64,000 bases of DNA from Penicillium oxalicum (Eukaryota; Ascomycota; Eurotiomycetes; Eurotiales; Aspergillaceae): assembly GCF_001723175.1 (NCBI RefSeq), contig NC_064652.1, positions 186,001-250,000 of the forward strand, written 5' to 3'. The translations under genes and the position numbers were made by a program. Within the stretch, counting starts at the first letter, position 1; every line of letters begins with the position of its first letter. The notes under the pieces are model-generated. The model did no database searches. It worked only from the letters and a program-made list of their open reading frames with translations, and had not been told where the DNA came from. Shown piece by piece: positions 37,801 through 50,226 of this stretch.

Positions 37801-38692
37801 TGGATGGTGACCGTGCGAGGAATCATGAAAGGATAAGGGCCGGCGCAAGCGTCAGGAGAGAATAGATCGCTTGAAGATGAGAGTCATTGAGGTCGGGCTG
37901 GGAAATATGGGGGCGGAGAAAGAGAAATAGAGACAAACACAAGTCAAGGGAGAGGCAGAGAGAAGGAGAGACGAGAGTGCAGAGTTATCCTCGAGCGTGG
38001 GAAAGGCAACAAAATGATAGACAAATTCGGGTTGTGTAAAGCACTCTAGGACTCAGGGTCGAAACGCATAGTGCAAAGGTTTCTGATTTTTGATTAGACT
38101 ATTGGCTATTGAGATGACAAGAGGTGTTGCAGAGGACAAGGGAGAGAGAGGTAACAACACAGATGCAATGTTTGTTGGATTGTACAAGATCGCCATAGCT
38201 CTCCACACGAATTAATGATGGGGGCGATCGACGCAGCGGTAGAGGGAAGAACAGAATGGGGACAAAAGGTAAAAACGCCATTGAAGTCACAGACAGCAGA
38301 TTTTTCCACCCAGAGGCCGTTTTCGCCAGCACAAATTATGCAATAGAAGGGAAATATGATGGATCAAAAAGAGGCAAAGAAAGAGAGGAAAGGAAATGAG
38401 CGCCCGGTGAGGCTCACATCTAGTATAGACCGTCAACCACACTGAGTGGAAAAGAACAAGATAGAGGTATTGAAGGGGCGAGGTCCTAGCAGGTGGGGGA
38501 CAATGAGCCCACCCGAGGGTATCAAAGACGATGTAGATGTTGAGAAGAAAAAAAAAGGGTGTTTGAAAACGACGATGTGGTTCTGTTGCTGGATGACACC
38601 CAAGACGGGGGACGCGGGATGGCAGAGAAACGAAGCAATCATTTCTGGTGTGGGGCTGATCGGAGACGCTCCCAGAACAGAGCGCCGTCCAT

Positions 38693-40528
38693 CTAGTCCT
38701 CCCAGCCATCCACGCTAAGATCGCAATCGGCAAGATCCTCCAACTTGGAGCCGTAGATGGGGCGACCGTCAGGCGTGAGCTGTCCTCGGAACTCAGGATC
38801 GTAATCGGGGCTGGTCTCGTCGAGAGTCGCGACGTAACGATTCCGGCCACCTCGCTTGCTGTGGGTCTTGGTGTAGTGCGCGTTGAGGTTATCACTGCGG
38901 GAGAAGGCGCGATGGCAGCCAGGCACCCAGCACACATGAGGCTTTTCCTTGGAGTGACTCTTCATGTGCCGCTTGAGATGTTCCTGACGCTTGAAGCGCC
39001 CCTTACAGCCTGGCTCCTTGCACTTGAACTGCACCTGTTTGATAATCGGGGGTAGTTTCTCCAGACTCAAGTTGGATCGCACTAATTGTTTCTTCGACGG
39101 CTTGCGAGAGGGTTGACGATGAGTTCGGATCAGGTGCCCGTCGCGGTAGACGGGAGAGACTGGATATTCCTCGGAGTAGTCGTAATGGCCAGACATGCGG
39201 CTTTGTGGAGTGTCACTCCGTGGAGTTCCTAACGACAAGGATCGCACCGGCGTGGAAGGAGTGTGAGGCTTGAAGGTCTGCAAGCTGGCCGGGAAATCAG
39301 AGTAGTTGGAAGAGGGGGGAGTGACAGGGCCCGCGCCGGGGAAGGCCTGTTGAGGTGTGATGGTTTGGGGAGCAAGAGACTCGGGAGCGGTCATCCATGG
39401 CAACATATTGGACATGGAGGCTGAGTGTGACAAGCCGTCATGGCGACTAAACATGGGACGAGACAGGCACGGGTTGGACGCCGACTCTGGCAGGTATGCA
39501 GTGTGGGCTTGTGGCCGATAATAATGATTGCGGCCCATGGTATGGTGATACTGAGGCATTGGTGCCTGGTAAGGGAATGTCGGGTGTTCAAAGGTCTTGG
39601 GGATGGAATCGTGAGGAATCCAGAGTTGGTCGTTGATATCATCGTAGCCGGAGAGGTACTCTGACGAAACAGGCAACTGGTCGGGGCGCTCCATGGTGCC
39701 GACTTGCATACCCATTGGGTCCGCAGAGGGGAAATCGGTCACACGGAAGGCATTTCGCAGTGGTGTTCCGGAAGGCCTTCGCTCCATGGGCAGACTGTGA
39801 TAGTGACCGGCTTCGTGCCAGCTCGGAGAAGTTAAAGAACCGTGGCTGTAAAGACTGGTAGGAGTCGGCGTGGGCGACTCCAAGGGAGAGAAACTCGAGG
39901 TCATCGAGGGACAATCTGCAGGTCCCAGTGAGTGGCAGTCCACCTCGACCGTCAGGCGGTCCGAGATTTGCTGACCTTGTGTCCTCATGTCGTCGAGTTC
40001 TTCAATTTTGATCTGGCGAGGGGTTGGGTGATCAATGATAGTGTCACCTGTGGCCCGAAGGAGTTGGATACTTAGTCGATGGGACGAGAGATGGAAGATG
40101 GGGATCAAAGGGAGTGAATGGAATGAATGACCACGGAGACCGAGAAGTGGATAGAAGCAAAGACGGATAATAGCAAAAAAGATTAAGAGCCAAGGAAAGA
40201 TAGCAACAGGCTGATCTGATGGGCCGGGGGGGATTGGCACAGTGGAGGGTTGACCCGAGTCGATACTCGAGCACGAGGGTGAATGGAAAGAATGGCAGGA
40301 GCTCAAGCACAAGAGAGGGATACTCGAACACACCCGATGGACTTGACAGGAGACCAAGGGTAGCGAGGCGGAAAAAAAAGAATGTGGTTCAGGATAGAAC
40401 AGTGAAGAGAAAAAGAGCGATAGACTGATCAAGGAGACAGGGAATGGAGGGGATCAACGAGCAGAAATAAACAATTCGGACCAGCATAGAATCCCAGAGT
40501 GGAGATAAGACTTACAACCATACGCCAT
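38693..40528 (-). CDS. brlA: BrlA, C2H2 master regulator of conidiation
   Basis: Nuclear transcription factor that switches on asexual spore formation upstream of abaA and wetA. The alpha form starts at 39988 ([20 protein letters not shown]) and runs uninterrupted to the stop at 38693: 431 residues, one fewer than A. nidulans BrlA as I recall it. The Ser/Pro/Thr-rich N-terminal part keeps the family block [18 protein letters not shown]. Two C2H2 fingers follow near the end ([20 protein letters not shown]... and [20 protein letters not shown]...), with all Cys and His present. The tail is [19 protein letters not shown] beta form is also encoded. A 13-nt exon at 40528-40516 (ATGGCGTATGGTT, then GTAAGT) splices over 468 nt to 40047 (acceptor CCACAG), adding 24 residues ([16 protein letters not shown]...). 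A. nidulans BrlA-beta adds 23. The intron would hold the alpha promoter. Confidence 0.97.
40048..40515 (-). promoter_or_regulatory. brlA-beta intron, presumed brlA-alpha promoter
   Basis: This 468-nt GT-AG intron separates the tiny beta exon from the main exon. In A. nidulans the alpha transcript starts inside the corresponding region. Two matches to the BrlA response element (C/A)(G/A)AGGG(G/A) lie on the plus strand at 40107-40113 and 40314-40320. Two matches to the AbaA element CATTCY lie on the minus strand at 40120-40125 and 40289-40294. Such short motifs occur by chance, so self-activation and AbaA input are suggested rather than shown. Confidence 0.55.
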
Positions 40529-41245
40529 GGCTCGCGCTAAAATCTCAAGGTTCTTCGCGTCGCGTGCCTGAGGAACGCTTCAAGCAAGGCCAGGAATGCA
40601 GACAATAGCCTCTGACTGTTACCGCGGCAAAGGCCCGTTGGATGGCTGGCGAGGAAGATTGAAGGCCAGAAAGCCGGACTGTCGCACCGTGTGTCGCGTC
40701 TGTGGGCGAGACACGAGCTGGGATCGGACGAATAGACGCTGGCTGGGATCCTCAATTCTTCACGCTGGAGAGGGGTTGACGATATGCGGTTTCAGGGCCC
40801 TCTCAAAGGGTCGTGGCTGACTCTCCCCCAGACGAATGGTTCTAAGACACGAATTGAAGGAGCGCGTGGAGGCTGACCAGACCGGGGAGGGATGTGTCGC
40901 GGCTGGGAGGTTGGGTCTCAGATTAATTGACCAGGTCTCTGAAGAAAGGGAGGCGGTTCTTCCCAAGGGCTGGTGTGAATATAGGTGGTCTGGTAGAAGA
41001 GGCTTGGAAGTGGTAATTGTCCAGAGACACCCGCAAGGAGAACGAAGATCTGGTGACGAGAAAGGGCGGGTTTATAGTTCCCCAGAGACACCCAGTAGTC
41101 CGGCTGGAAGCTTGTTCCTGAAGAGGACCGCGAAATGGTGTAGACCAGAGTAATAGTCCTGCAAGAAATCCCAAATATTCCTCAGGCAATAGATAATAAT
41201 AATGATAATAATTAAGAAAAAAAGATGTTCTTCTGTGAGAAGATC
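40529..41245 (-). promoter_or_regulatory. ATG-free brlA-beta leader candidate
   Basis: Immediately upstream of the brlA-beta start, 717 consecutive bases contain no ATG on the brlA strand, although the base composition is ordinary (about half G+C). This is what a long scanned 5' leader looks like. The first upstream ATG is at 41248. Confidence 0.5.
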
Positions 41246-41248
41246 CAT
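41072..41248 (-). other. Possible upstream ORF of brlA-beta, 58 codons
   Basis: The first ATG upstream of the brlA-beta start opens a 58-codon frame (MDLLTEEHLFFL..., ending LLGVSGEL), closing more than 500 bases before the beta ATG. A. nidulans brlA-beta carries a repressive short upstream ORF of about 41 codons. Whether this frame is its counterpart depends on the transcript start, which cannot be seen. The start of the frame is AT-rich and it may be chance. Confidence 0.25.
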
Positions 41249-43400
41249 CTAAAGTGGTAAATTGAAAATGAAACGAACGGAAAAGAAAAATCAGAAAAAG
41301 AAGGAGTACAGAAGGGTCAAGATCGACACGGTGGACTCGACTGCAGCCTGACCGGGGAGGGTGGAAGCTGTCGAGTATTTGTTGTATTTTCTTTCATTTC
41401 TTTTTATTTTTTCCTTCATTGGGCTTTTTTTAATCGGGATTTCCCCTCCATTCTGGCATCCGTTTCTCTTCTGAGGTGGGATTGCATAATTCCACATCAT
41501 GCTTTTGGCTGGTGCAGAGGAAAAGCCGGCTCGATTATTGGCCACCAGCGGTTCAGATCATGCAAATCATGAGGGTCCAAACGCGCAGACGCTGTTTGAT
41601 CGATTTGCAAAACTCCTCTTTGGGCTCGAAATCAGTCATTTCTATAATCACAAAAAGACCATAGTAGTGATACAGTGCTGGGCTTCGTGGGGTTGGTGAC
41701 AACACAAATATCTGTCTCAACTACGCCCGATATTGCACCCTCATTCAAAATGGAGTCCATCTCGAGACATACGGAGGATGGATCGGATCCACATCAAGAG
41801 GCGGACCTTTGAGATGAGCGACCCAATTTCATCATCATCGATGTCTCAGCGAGATTGTTCTTCGTCTGAGCTTCGGTTGAAATACCGTCCTGGCAAAAGT
41901 CGACTTCCGAGGCGCTGTCTCAAGTGGCCAACCAGTAAGCATGTGCAGCGCTTGGAATGTTCGGCTTTTGTTCATTGCATTCCGGACAATGTGAGTAGTA
42001 GAGTCTATTACGGTCGTTACATGCATCTCTGGAGGCGTTGGGTCGGGAGATGGCGTCCCCAGACTCTTCTACGATGCTGCGAGACCACCAATTGGGCCCG
42101 GTGGGACCTGATCATACCATTACTCCAACCTCATCTTTCGCCACCTCTCCATTCGTGAGCTTTGGGAACCCCCCCGTGCTTTTGATTGAAACCATTCCAC
42201 TCTCCGTCTTGATGCCTACGCCAAGTTCCAGGTTCGTCATCTTCCTCTGGTCGGTGTTTTTGTTGATTTTTTTAAGGCTAGCTTTCATAGACATCTTTTT
42301 TTTTGGTGTCCTTATTTTCCCAGTGCAGTGCTCCCACTGTATGTCCCGTCACACACCCGGACCCGTAGAAGAGATCACTGTTTAAAGTTACCGGTCTCGG
42401 GCCCTATTGAACTCGCTCGCCTCCACCATCCACCACTCTTCAGAGTCGCATCCATCTCCACTTCGGTGCATTCAATGTGCAGTTTATGGAGATCACGGAG
42501 GCAGCGTGATTATGCTGCTACACCTGTGGCCCTGTCTTGGTCATCTTGTGGTTTTACTCAGCTTGAACTTGCTCCTCCTTCACCGCACAGTTCGCGCAAG
42601 AAAAACGCACGCGCGTCTAGATTCTGGTGGGGTGGGCTGGTGCAGAGGGACGGATCATGTCCTGCTGGTCCGTGGAATGTCGAGTCATTGGACGGTGTTG
42701 GTAAACTTGAGACTGCACCGGTGCAAGAGATGAGCGTTCAAACTGATAGTGATATACATTCCCGAGCTCAGTGGGAACGCCAGATCTGGAGTGAGCCTCT
42801 CGAGCCCCCGGACGTCTGGGTGGCGGTACTTGTTCGGTGGGGTCAAAGAACAGTTGATCGATCTCAGTTTGAACCCCGACACGGTTTGGCTCGGGGTCGG
42901 GTCGCGGCGACAGGTCAGACGGGTCAGCACACACCAAAAAAAAAAAAAAAAAAAAACTCATCTTCCGATTAACGTTTATTGTTGGAGCGGTGGACGTTTG
43001 ACTGGGGCTAGCTTCAAGTCCTCTTCCGCTGGTCACAGATCCGGCCGGGACCTTGGTTGGACGGTGGAGTCTGAAGCTGTCGGAGATCTGCACTAGCGCG
43101 ACGCGAACCGACCACATCCCAGTCGTCGGTTGGATGATCCAGGCACACACTGATTGATGATAGCGCCCTCCCACGTACCCTGATAGCCAAAGTGTAGGCG
43201 AGATCTGCCTCGTACCAAATCGCCCTGATCTTCACGAAGTCATCTCTCAATGACAAAGGTTCTCAAATGGTGCAAGACCCTTCAACACCCGAGTGGGTTC
43301 CGGGCCCGGATCACCATCTGTCTGGTGTGATGCTGTTCCTATTGATATCCACACTCGGTGCAATCGTCGACTGAGTGGAGCTCTGATTGGCAAAACTTGA

Positions 43401-43428
43401 CCCCCCCCCCCCCCCCCCCCCCCCCCCC
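43401..43428 (+). repeat. C28 homopolymer
   Basis: Twenty-eight consecutive C on the plus strand, which is G28 on the brlA strand, about 2.9 kb upstream of the brlA-beta start. It could form G-quadruplex/i-motif structures. Exact length is also a typical sequencing uncertainty. Confidence 0.85.
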
Positions 43429-45541
43429 AGCATTGCAATTTGCTGCGAGCATTCTTTCCACATCACCGCGCAATCACTGGTCGGAAGAATCTGGCGATTG
43501 TTCAGGTACCTCAGTTGTGGCTCGAGGCTCCACCGCCACAGCACAGAGAGGGTCCTTCAGCATGTGGAGGGGCTGCTCACTACTGTATTTCTGATGGATC
43601 CTCTCCAGGTCCATGACAAATGAGTTCTTTGAGTGGAAAAGGTCCGGGTCTGCGTTTGTGGGCTTGCATAGGAATGTTGAGAGTGGAGAGAGGGCGGTCG
43701 CTTGTTGATAGACCGCCCGTGGTCCGTGGGAGAGACGACGGGAAGAGGTGCAGTGGGTGTGGCCACCGAAGCCTCAGTGACGGTGGAACGGACAGCGTTG
43801 GGCCATCGGACCAACTTTTCTCAAACCACTCCCCGGTGGTCCTTTGTGGGGATCATTACGTGCAAAGAATCTCTCTGGAATGTTCACCAAAACCTTGGGT
43901 TCACTGCCGCTCAGGGGAACGCCATTCAGAACTACCGCCATGGGAGGCTAGTGGCAGACCTGCATCTGATCTCATAGCAGGGCTGTGACCCATCAGTCAC
44001 TACCAATGGGCCTCATGGGGAGTTCTGTGAGTGAGCGGGCGTACACCCCGTTCCGTCTGCCGCCTGGACAGGAGTCATCAACTTTTCCAATCCAAAAGGG
44101 ACAGGTATGTACCTGAGCACCGAGTCAGCACCAGCCCATATCTCATGGATCCTCACTATGCCGGGCTGAGCTCAGCATGATCCTCGGGGTCACCCTGTTC
44201 CATGGTTCCGGGAAAGTTTGCGTGGCTAGTGAGTGCCAGCTCAACTCGGGGAATTAGATCGTCCGTGCCTTTGTGTCGCAAACACGTCCATTCCATTCAC
44301 CACCTCGGTGGTCCTCGATCTTCTCCGTAAACGATGCCAGTCAGTGGCAAAACATTTGAAACTCGCAAGTCCATCCTTTGAGATCCAGGTGGATGTCACT
44401 ACATCATCCCATTTCAAATTCATTATATGGGAATTTATTTTGGGGGTTCCTCTTTTTCTTGATCTCCTTTCGATCCCTCCCCCCCCAAAAATGAAGCTAG
44501 TCCGAAGGTCGAGCAGATATCGATGCCGAATCTAGATCTCTTTGGAAAGCCCCCCTCCCCCGCCGATCGGCCTGGATTTGTTCAAAGCAGAGAAAAGATA
44601 AAAGATGCGAAAAGTACGGGCTCACTGGTGGGGCGGTGCCGACCATCGATCTATGGGGATTCTACTCCAGAGACCATTAGCATATGAGATCTGTCTCCGA
44701 ATACTCTACGGGCTGATGGTACGGGACGACTAGGACTCGAGTAAGAGACGAACCGGATCCCGACGCCAGTCAGCTGATGCTTGGAATGGCGGTTCCAACC
44801 TTGCAATTGATTTGACTCGCCACTTTTAGCCCACAGTTTCAAAATAGAACTCGACAGCTTTGTCCGATCAAGCGGGCACACGGAGCCAACCCCTGTGCGA
44901 CCAGTTTACTATTCGCATACCCAGGCCAGTTCTCAAGGTGATCAAGGTCGACGCAGTAGGTCCCGCAGCCTCAACACGCTATCTACTTCACGTGAATGCC
45001 ATGCAGCTCTCCTGGAATCTCTCATGGCTTTTCCACGGTAGTAGTGACCAATACTCTGGTTGACCACGAGGAAGCATGCGGAAATAATGGCATGCTGCAA
45101 CAATGAAGGGGTACCCAACCCTGACCAACCCCCCTGAGCCAGCAACAATGCACTCTGCAATGAATAGTCATTGCCAATCAAATACCATTGAATTTGGGCA
45201 GGCGCACTCGACGATGGATGTTGGGGGAAACTCTTCCGGCTCTTTGTGAATAGTCTCCATCTCTATGCGATTGACCTGACTCCACCCTGCAATGAATGAC
45301 ATGCTCGCTATAGAGTCAAGCACCAAAAGGGGAAAGAAACTCAATCCGTAGCCTGGCACTAGTATGAGTCATTGATGATCAAATCTGAATTTATTCAATC
45401 CAGGCTATCTTCGATGAAGGTAGAAACAAGTTCCTTTCCATGGTAAGCCCGCCACTGTCTGCCGTGCGCTGCCCGTCCCTCGGATGGATGCTGAGGGCCT
45501 CCCGGACCGTCGCTAGGGCCCACTGGAGGTGGGCTCGACGA

Positions 45542-45566
45542 CCCCCCCCCCCCCCCCCCCCCCCCC
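45542..45566 (+). repeat. C25 homopolymer
   Basis: Twenty-five consecutive C, the second such tract upstream of brlA and in the same orientation as the first. Confidence 0.85.
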
Positions 45567-46170
45567 TGACAGTCTGACAACCCCTGCATCGAGCAGGATC
45601 GATTAACTCACATTGATCGAGGCAACAGCCATTCACCATCACTCGTCTGACGTCCGGAATCCACCCCCCAAAAAAGTTTTTAATGGGTGGGTTGAAAGGT
45701 ATGAACGCTATTGGGGACCATGTCGCAGATTCGAGGCGAAGAAGATCATGTACGAGACCATATGTTGGTCAAGTAGAGACGCACATTGATCGTTAGGTGG
45801 TTCTTCATCTTGCATGCACACAATGAGTCAGCAAGGACAGACATACAGAGTATATCATTTAGGGGAGATGGCCATGCTCAAGACGTAGAGTTTACGGATC
45901 GGCCGCTTACTCAAACCGTTATGTCGCCTTCTTTGGCATGCTGGGAAATTATTTGGTGATCTGTGTTACGTGCATGTTGAGACAGCGAAGAGCGTCGCTC
46001 AATCGTGAATGATCCCACCAATAATCAACTCTGAATGGAGAAAAATATGAAGTTTGCCTCTTTTTATTACTGAATACGAACGTTCATGAAAGAAAGCAAT
46101 TTAAGACTGCATCTTCTAAGTAGACTCCACAGGGCCAGGTAGATCTTCCGTCGGGAATAGTCCAGTGTGA

Positions 46171-46197
46171 CAGAGACAGAGACAGAGAGAGAGAGGG
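46171..46197 (+). repeat. GA-rich simple repeat
   Basis: CAGAGA and GA units in tandem. Simple-sequence repeat with no sign of function. Confidence 0.7.
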
Positions 46198-49100
46198 TAA
46201 GAGAGACAAAAGACACTTTATCGGCTTGCTCAAGACAACGCTTGCAGTGAGTGGCACGGTCGTCAGGGTTTGTTAAACCAGGTCTTCGGAACCCCAGCTG
46301 CCTCAACTATTGAATCTAGACGTTTCTCTGAACCTTGTCCAACTTGCGGAGGTCCATGTGTATGGGTGTGTGGGTGTACACTACTTTCCTCGGTCTGTCC
46401 CTTCCCCACACTTGGAGACGGCCGAGCTCGCCCAACGTATCAACGTAAACCGCCAATTATGACAAGCCCTGAGTGATATCACAAAGTCTCAGTCTAGCCT
46501 CACATGAACCGTACCAAGGGACCCAAATCCATAGTAAGATGATGAACCAAGCTGAGAGGATGACGATCCGTCTGTGGAGCTGAAGGATTCCTCTTCCTCC
46601 CCCCATGGCCGTGTGTTTGGGGCTCTCCCAATCGTCCTGAAACATACTTTGGGTTGGAGATCTACCTGACAGCAAGGTAGTCCTCAGCAAATCCCGATGA
46701 TATCTCAGCATTCCTCGGACCTCAGCAGAGCGCGGTCCCGTACGGAGTCTTTGATCATCTGAGCAGCAAGTTACTCTCTCGGTATCCAGTCATCTCTTTG
46801 GGGTCGCTGTGCACTGACGTCGCATGTCGATCATTGGAACGTCCGAGTCTACCAGGCCCGGAACTTCGGTATGAGTGATGCGAAACGCTGGCATACTTGA
46901 CTGACGTGGACGGCAAAAAGGACAATTTCAGATGACAACGTTCATGGCCTAGGTTTGCGACCGTGCACAATTGGATAATTCCCTTTCACCGGCACTTCAG
47001 GAGTTACGGCGAGGGAACAAGGGCAAGTGTCCATTCGAGTAAGGGAAGGGGGAAAAATCGAGAAATCGACTATGAAGACGAGTAGAAATAGACCTCGGTC
47101 TATTCGACTGACAACCACTCAGTTGGTCTGTGATTACTCCTGAATCGATCCGTAAGCTACCTCATTGGTACAGGGTCACTCTCGTCCTTCTGGGGCTTGA
47201 TTTAATTGTTGAAGTCTTCATCAAACAAACGAGAGACAGACATCCCACCCTGCACAATCGAGTCTGCCCGATCAAACCCCAAACACAACTCCGGGATACC
47301 CGAATGACGCTTTGCACACCCTTTATCTCCAAAGCTTATGGAAAACAGACCCTTGGTGTGTGCCTGATGTGCCTGAGTCTGAGCACTCTGAATGGACTTT
47401 TCCTCCTTCATCATGTTTACCACATTTATCGAATCCCACGGCCCCTTGCAGAAAGGTACGTCCTGTTTAGTCCAACGGCCTTTTTTGGTCCAGCAATGGC
47501 GAATAAGTGGTCTAAATCGGTCTCAAAAAACATCCTTGTGTGGTCATCTTCCTGGAGCCTATCGGAAACTCACTGGTACTGCACATACTTTCTCAGGTAC
47601 TAAGTTGGATTTCCGGGTACCTTTGCAATCATTTCAGGAACCCTGGGCTCGAACCCTTCATGTTGACATGCAGGACGTTTAGACCATCCCTCCCCCCACA
47701 CACGACCTTGCGTCGTTCTGAGTCCCGAGCTCCTGGATACACTGAACATTAGCTAGAGTCTATCTTTCGTCGGTATTGCCCTATGGTCAGCTCTCCGTCA
47801 GATTAACTCTGCACTTGGGGGGGCGTTTCTGCCTCGATCTTGCATCTGGGGGAGATTGGTGCGACAAGGTGGCAAGACTCATTCAGTCGATCCGATCCAG
47901 GTCTCGAACCTCGTGTTACCCCGGGTTTTGAAGATTCCTTTCGAGGCAACGTAGCAGGATTTTCATGGACCATGAATATCATCGAATAGTACATGCTGGA
48001 GTTTTCTTTCTGTCAACATATTAGGCGTGGCTTGAATTCACCTGCAAGTACTCTCGTAACCAAGAAGCTAGCTGTCCGTCCTTGGCGGGCGCTGGAAGTC
48101 CTCGCTCACGCAATTCCGGCCATCGCTCCATTGGCTCTGCGTCTTTTTTCAACAATGCGCATGCCAGTCATTTTCAATAGCTTCTTGCGGGGAGGAAAGG
48201 GAGGAGCAAAGAAAACCGGTTTGAGCGCAGTAAAGACCGACGGGGGGCCAGACAATTCCACCGACAAAGCAGACACCGAAAGGAAAAAAGAAACGGGCTC
48301 GGCCCTGCCGACCAGCAACTACCACCTCGACCGACCCCCAGTGATCGACTGTGCATCCTTCTCCCGCATCCATATTTCACATTCCTCATGTAAGCCTTCA
48401 GTACGCACAGCAGATCGGGAGTTCAGAACCCACCACACACCCACCTCCAAGCTATGTTCCCACCTTTCCAAGACCCAAAAAACAAAAAAGCTTCAATTCC
48501 AATTGGGTCAAATGGTCCGTGGGACGGTAGTAGTCAGACTTCATAAAGAGAACCTACTCTACGCCGCCAGTCGTGGATTGACGTGGAAGGAGAACTGGAA
48601 TGACCTCATGCAGCAATACCCTTACCTCCGGTGAGAAGGTGTCAGCACCCGATTAGGGACCGCGCATCGCGCTGCCTGGGACAACCCTCTACAAGGGAGG
48701 CAGCAAGAAGGATCCAGACAATACAACGCACATCTTGGTAACTACAGCATCGCTTGTCAGCGACATTTCCTGGAGACAATGGAGCGATAATCCAATAATA
48801 CGAGACTCAAGATGTCGATTCGTGACTCAATATGGAGCTTTGAATGGGGGAAGATCCATTTTTATTTTCCTGCCCTTGGGTGGTCGGCGTAAATGCATGC
48901 AATCAGCAACAGCACTTGGAAGGCGTAGCCATCTATTGCTGGGAGATTTCTCACGAAGATCAGTACCCATTACCCTTTGATGAGGATCCGTCAAGACTGT
49001 TCCAAGAACAATTTCAACAAGAACGCGTCGTGGGTGTGTGTTTGTGTGTAGTAGAGAAGACAGATTTGTTTGTTCATCGAAGCAACTGGAAGACATTTTG

Positions 49101-49774
49101 ATATTAGACTACGGTCAAGCAGGATATTGTTTTGGTGGACTTTCTCTTTCCAAGCAGTTTCCATCCATGGACTGTGAGCGTCTAGAGATTCTTTCAATTG
49201 GTCGCTACGTACAAGGCCAGGGCGCCAGCCCTGCTATGGACCTTCCAATCAATACATCCTTGTACATTGTTTTTTTGTAGAAGAGGGCTTGTCTTTATAA
49301 TTGGAAATGGCGTGTATATACTAGCATTGTAGTTTGAAGCATTGATATTGCCTTCCTTTGCTTTGCAACTGACATTATTCATTCTAGAGATCCCATTGAT
49401 TTGGAAAATATAACTTTGGGCCTAGGTGGTCGCTGCAATGAATGGCCGGCCGCTGGTGGAAATATATTTCGCTCGTTTTTTCAATCGGATAATAATTTTC
49501 ACGGAAATCTGTAGCATCCATGAACTCTTCTTGTAGATGCTCAGCTTCAGCCTGTTCGCCGGGGAAGAAAAACTGAACTGAAAATCATCTTGAATTAGAA
49601 ATATTATTTCCTGCTTGTCACTGAAGGGTCGGAATTTCACCATTCATAAACTAAGACTGACTAGTTACGTCCCGACACTTTCTCCCAGGGCGGTCTTGGA
49701 CTGGTAGTACCATGTACATTTATCCAGCCACGCAATTCTGTTAGGCATTTCATCCATGCAGACGCCATATATCA

Positions 49775-50138
<364 letters not shown>

Positions 50139-50226
50139 CTGGTGAAAAGTAACGAAAGTCAGGGTAACTTTCGCAATGAAGCAATCATCCGGTAAAATTT
50201 TATACATCGTCTTCTTCAGTATTATC

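Larger units (their letters stand above)
30983..38692. other. 7.7-kb gene-poor region between spt20 and brlA
   Basis: The two flanking genes converge here, so it lies downstream of both. I find no gene I can support. It contains the hairpin and direct repeat near 34.8 kb (listed separately), a 15-G run at 37447-37461, several A-rich tracts and a short exon-like start at 33150-33218 that ends at a GT. Some of this is probably 3' UTR or non-coding transcript, but the sequence alone does not show it. Confidence 0.45.

Noticed and set aside
40537..40755. 72-codon frame ending just upstream of brlA-beta, first taken for the brlA micro-ORF
   Set aside because: It begins with TTG, not ATG, and contains no ATG at all, so it is not a conventional upstream ORF.
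42328..42972. 214-codon plus-strand frame
   Set aside because: It runs into a poly-A tract that yields a Lys run near the end, has no motif, and the overlapping frames are comparably open.
47130..47603. 157-codon plus-strand frame with a few hydrophobic stretches
   Set aside because: Considered as a membrane-protein exon, but there is no family similarity I recognise and no clear splice continuation.
47640..47665. TCGAACCC-type sequence resembling a tRNA T-arm on the minus strand
   Set aside because: The stem does not pair over five bases, and no acceptor, D or anticodon arms can be folded around it.
47993..48634. 213-codon plus-strand frame upstream of brlA
   Set aside because: No recognisable domain, no spliced partners and mixed composition; probably chance openness. 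Conservation in relatives would change this view.
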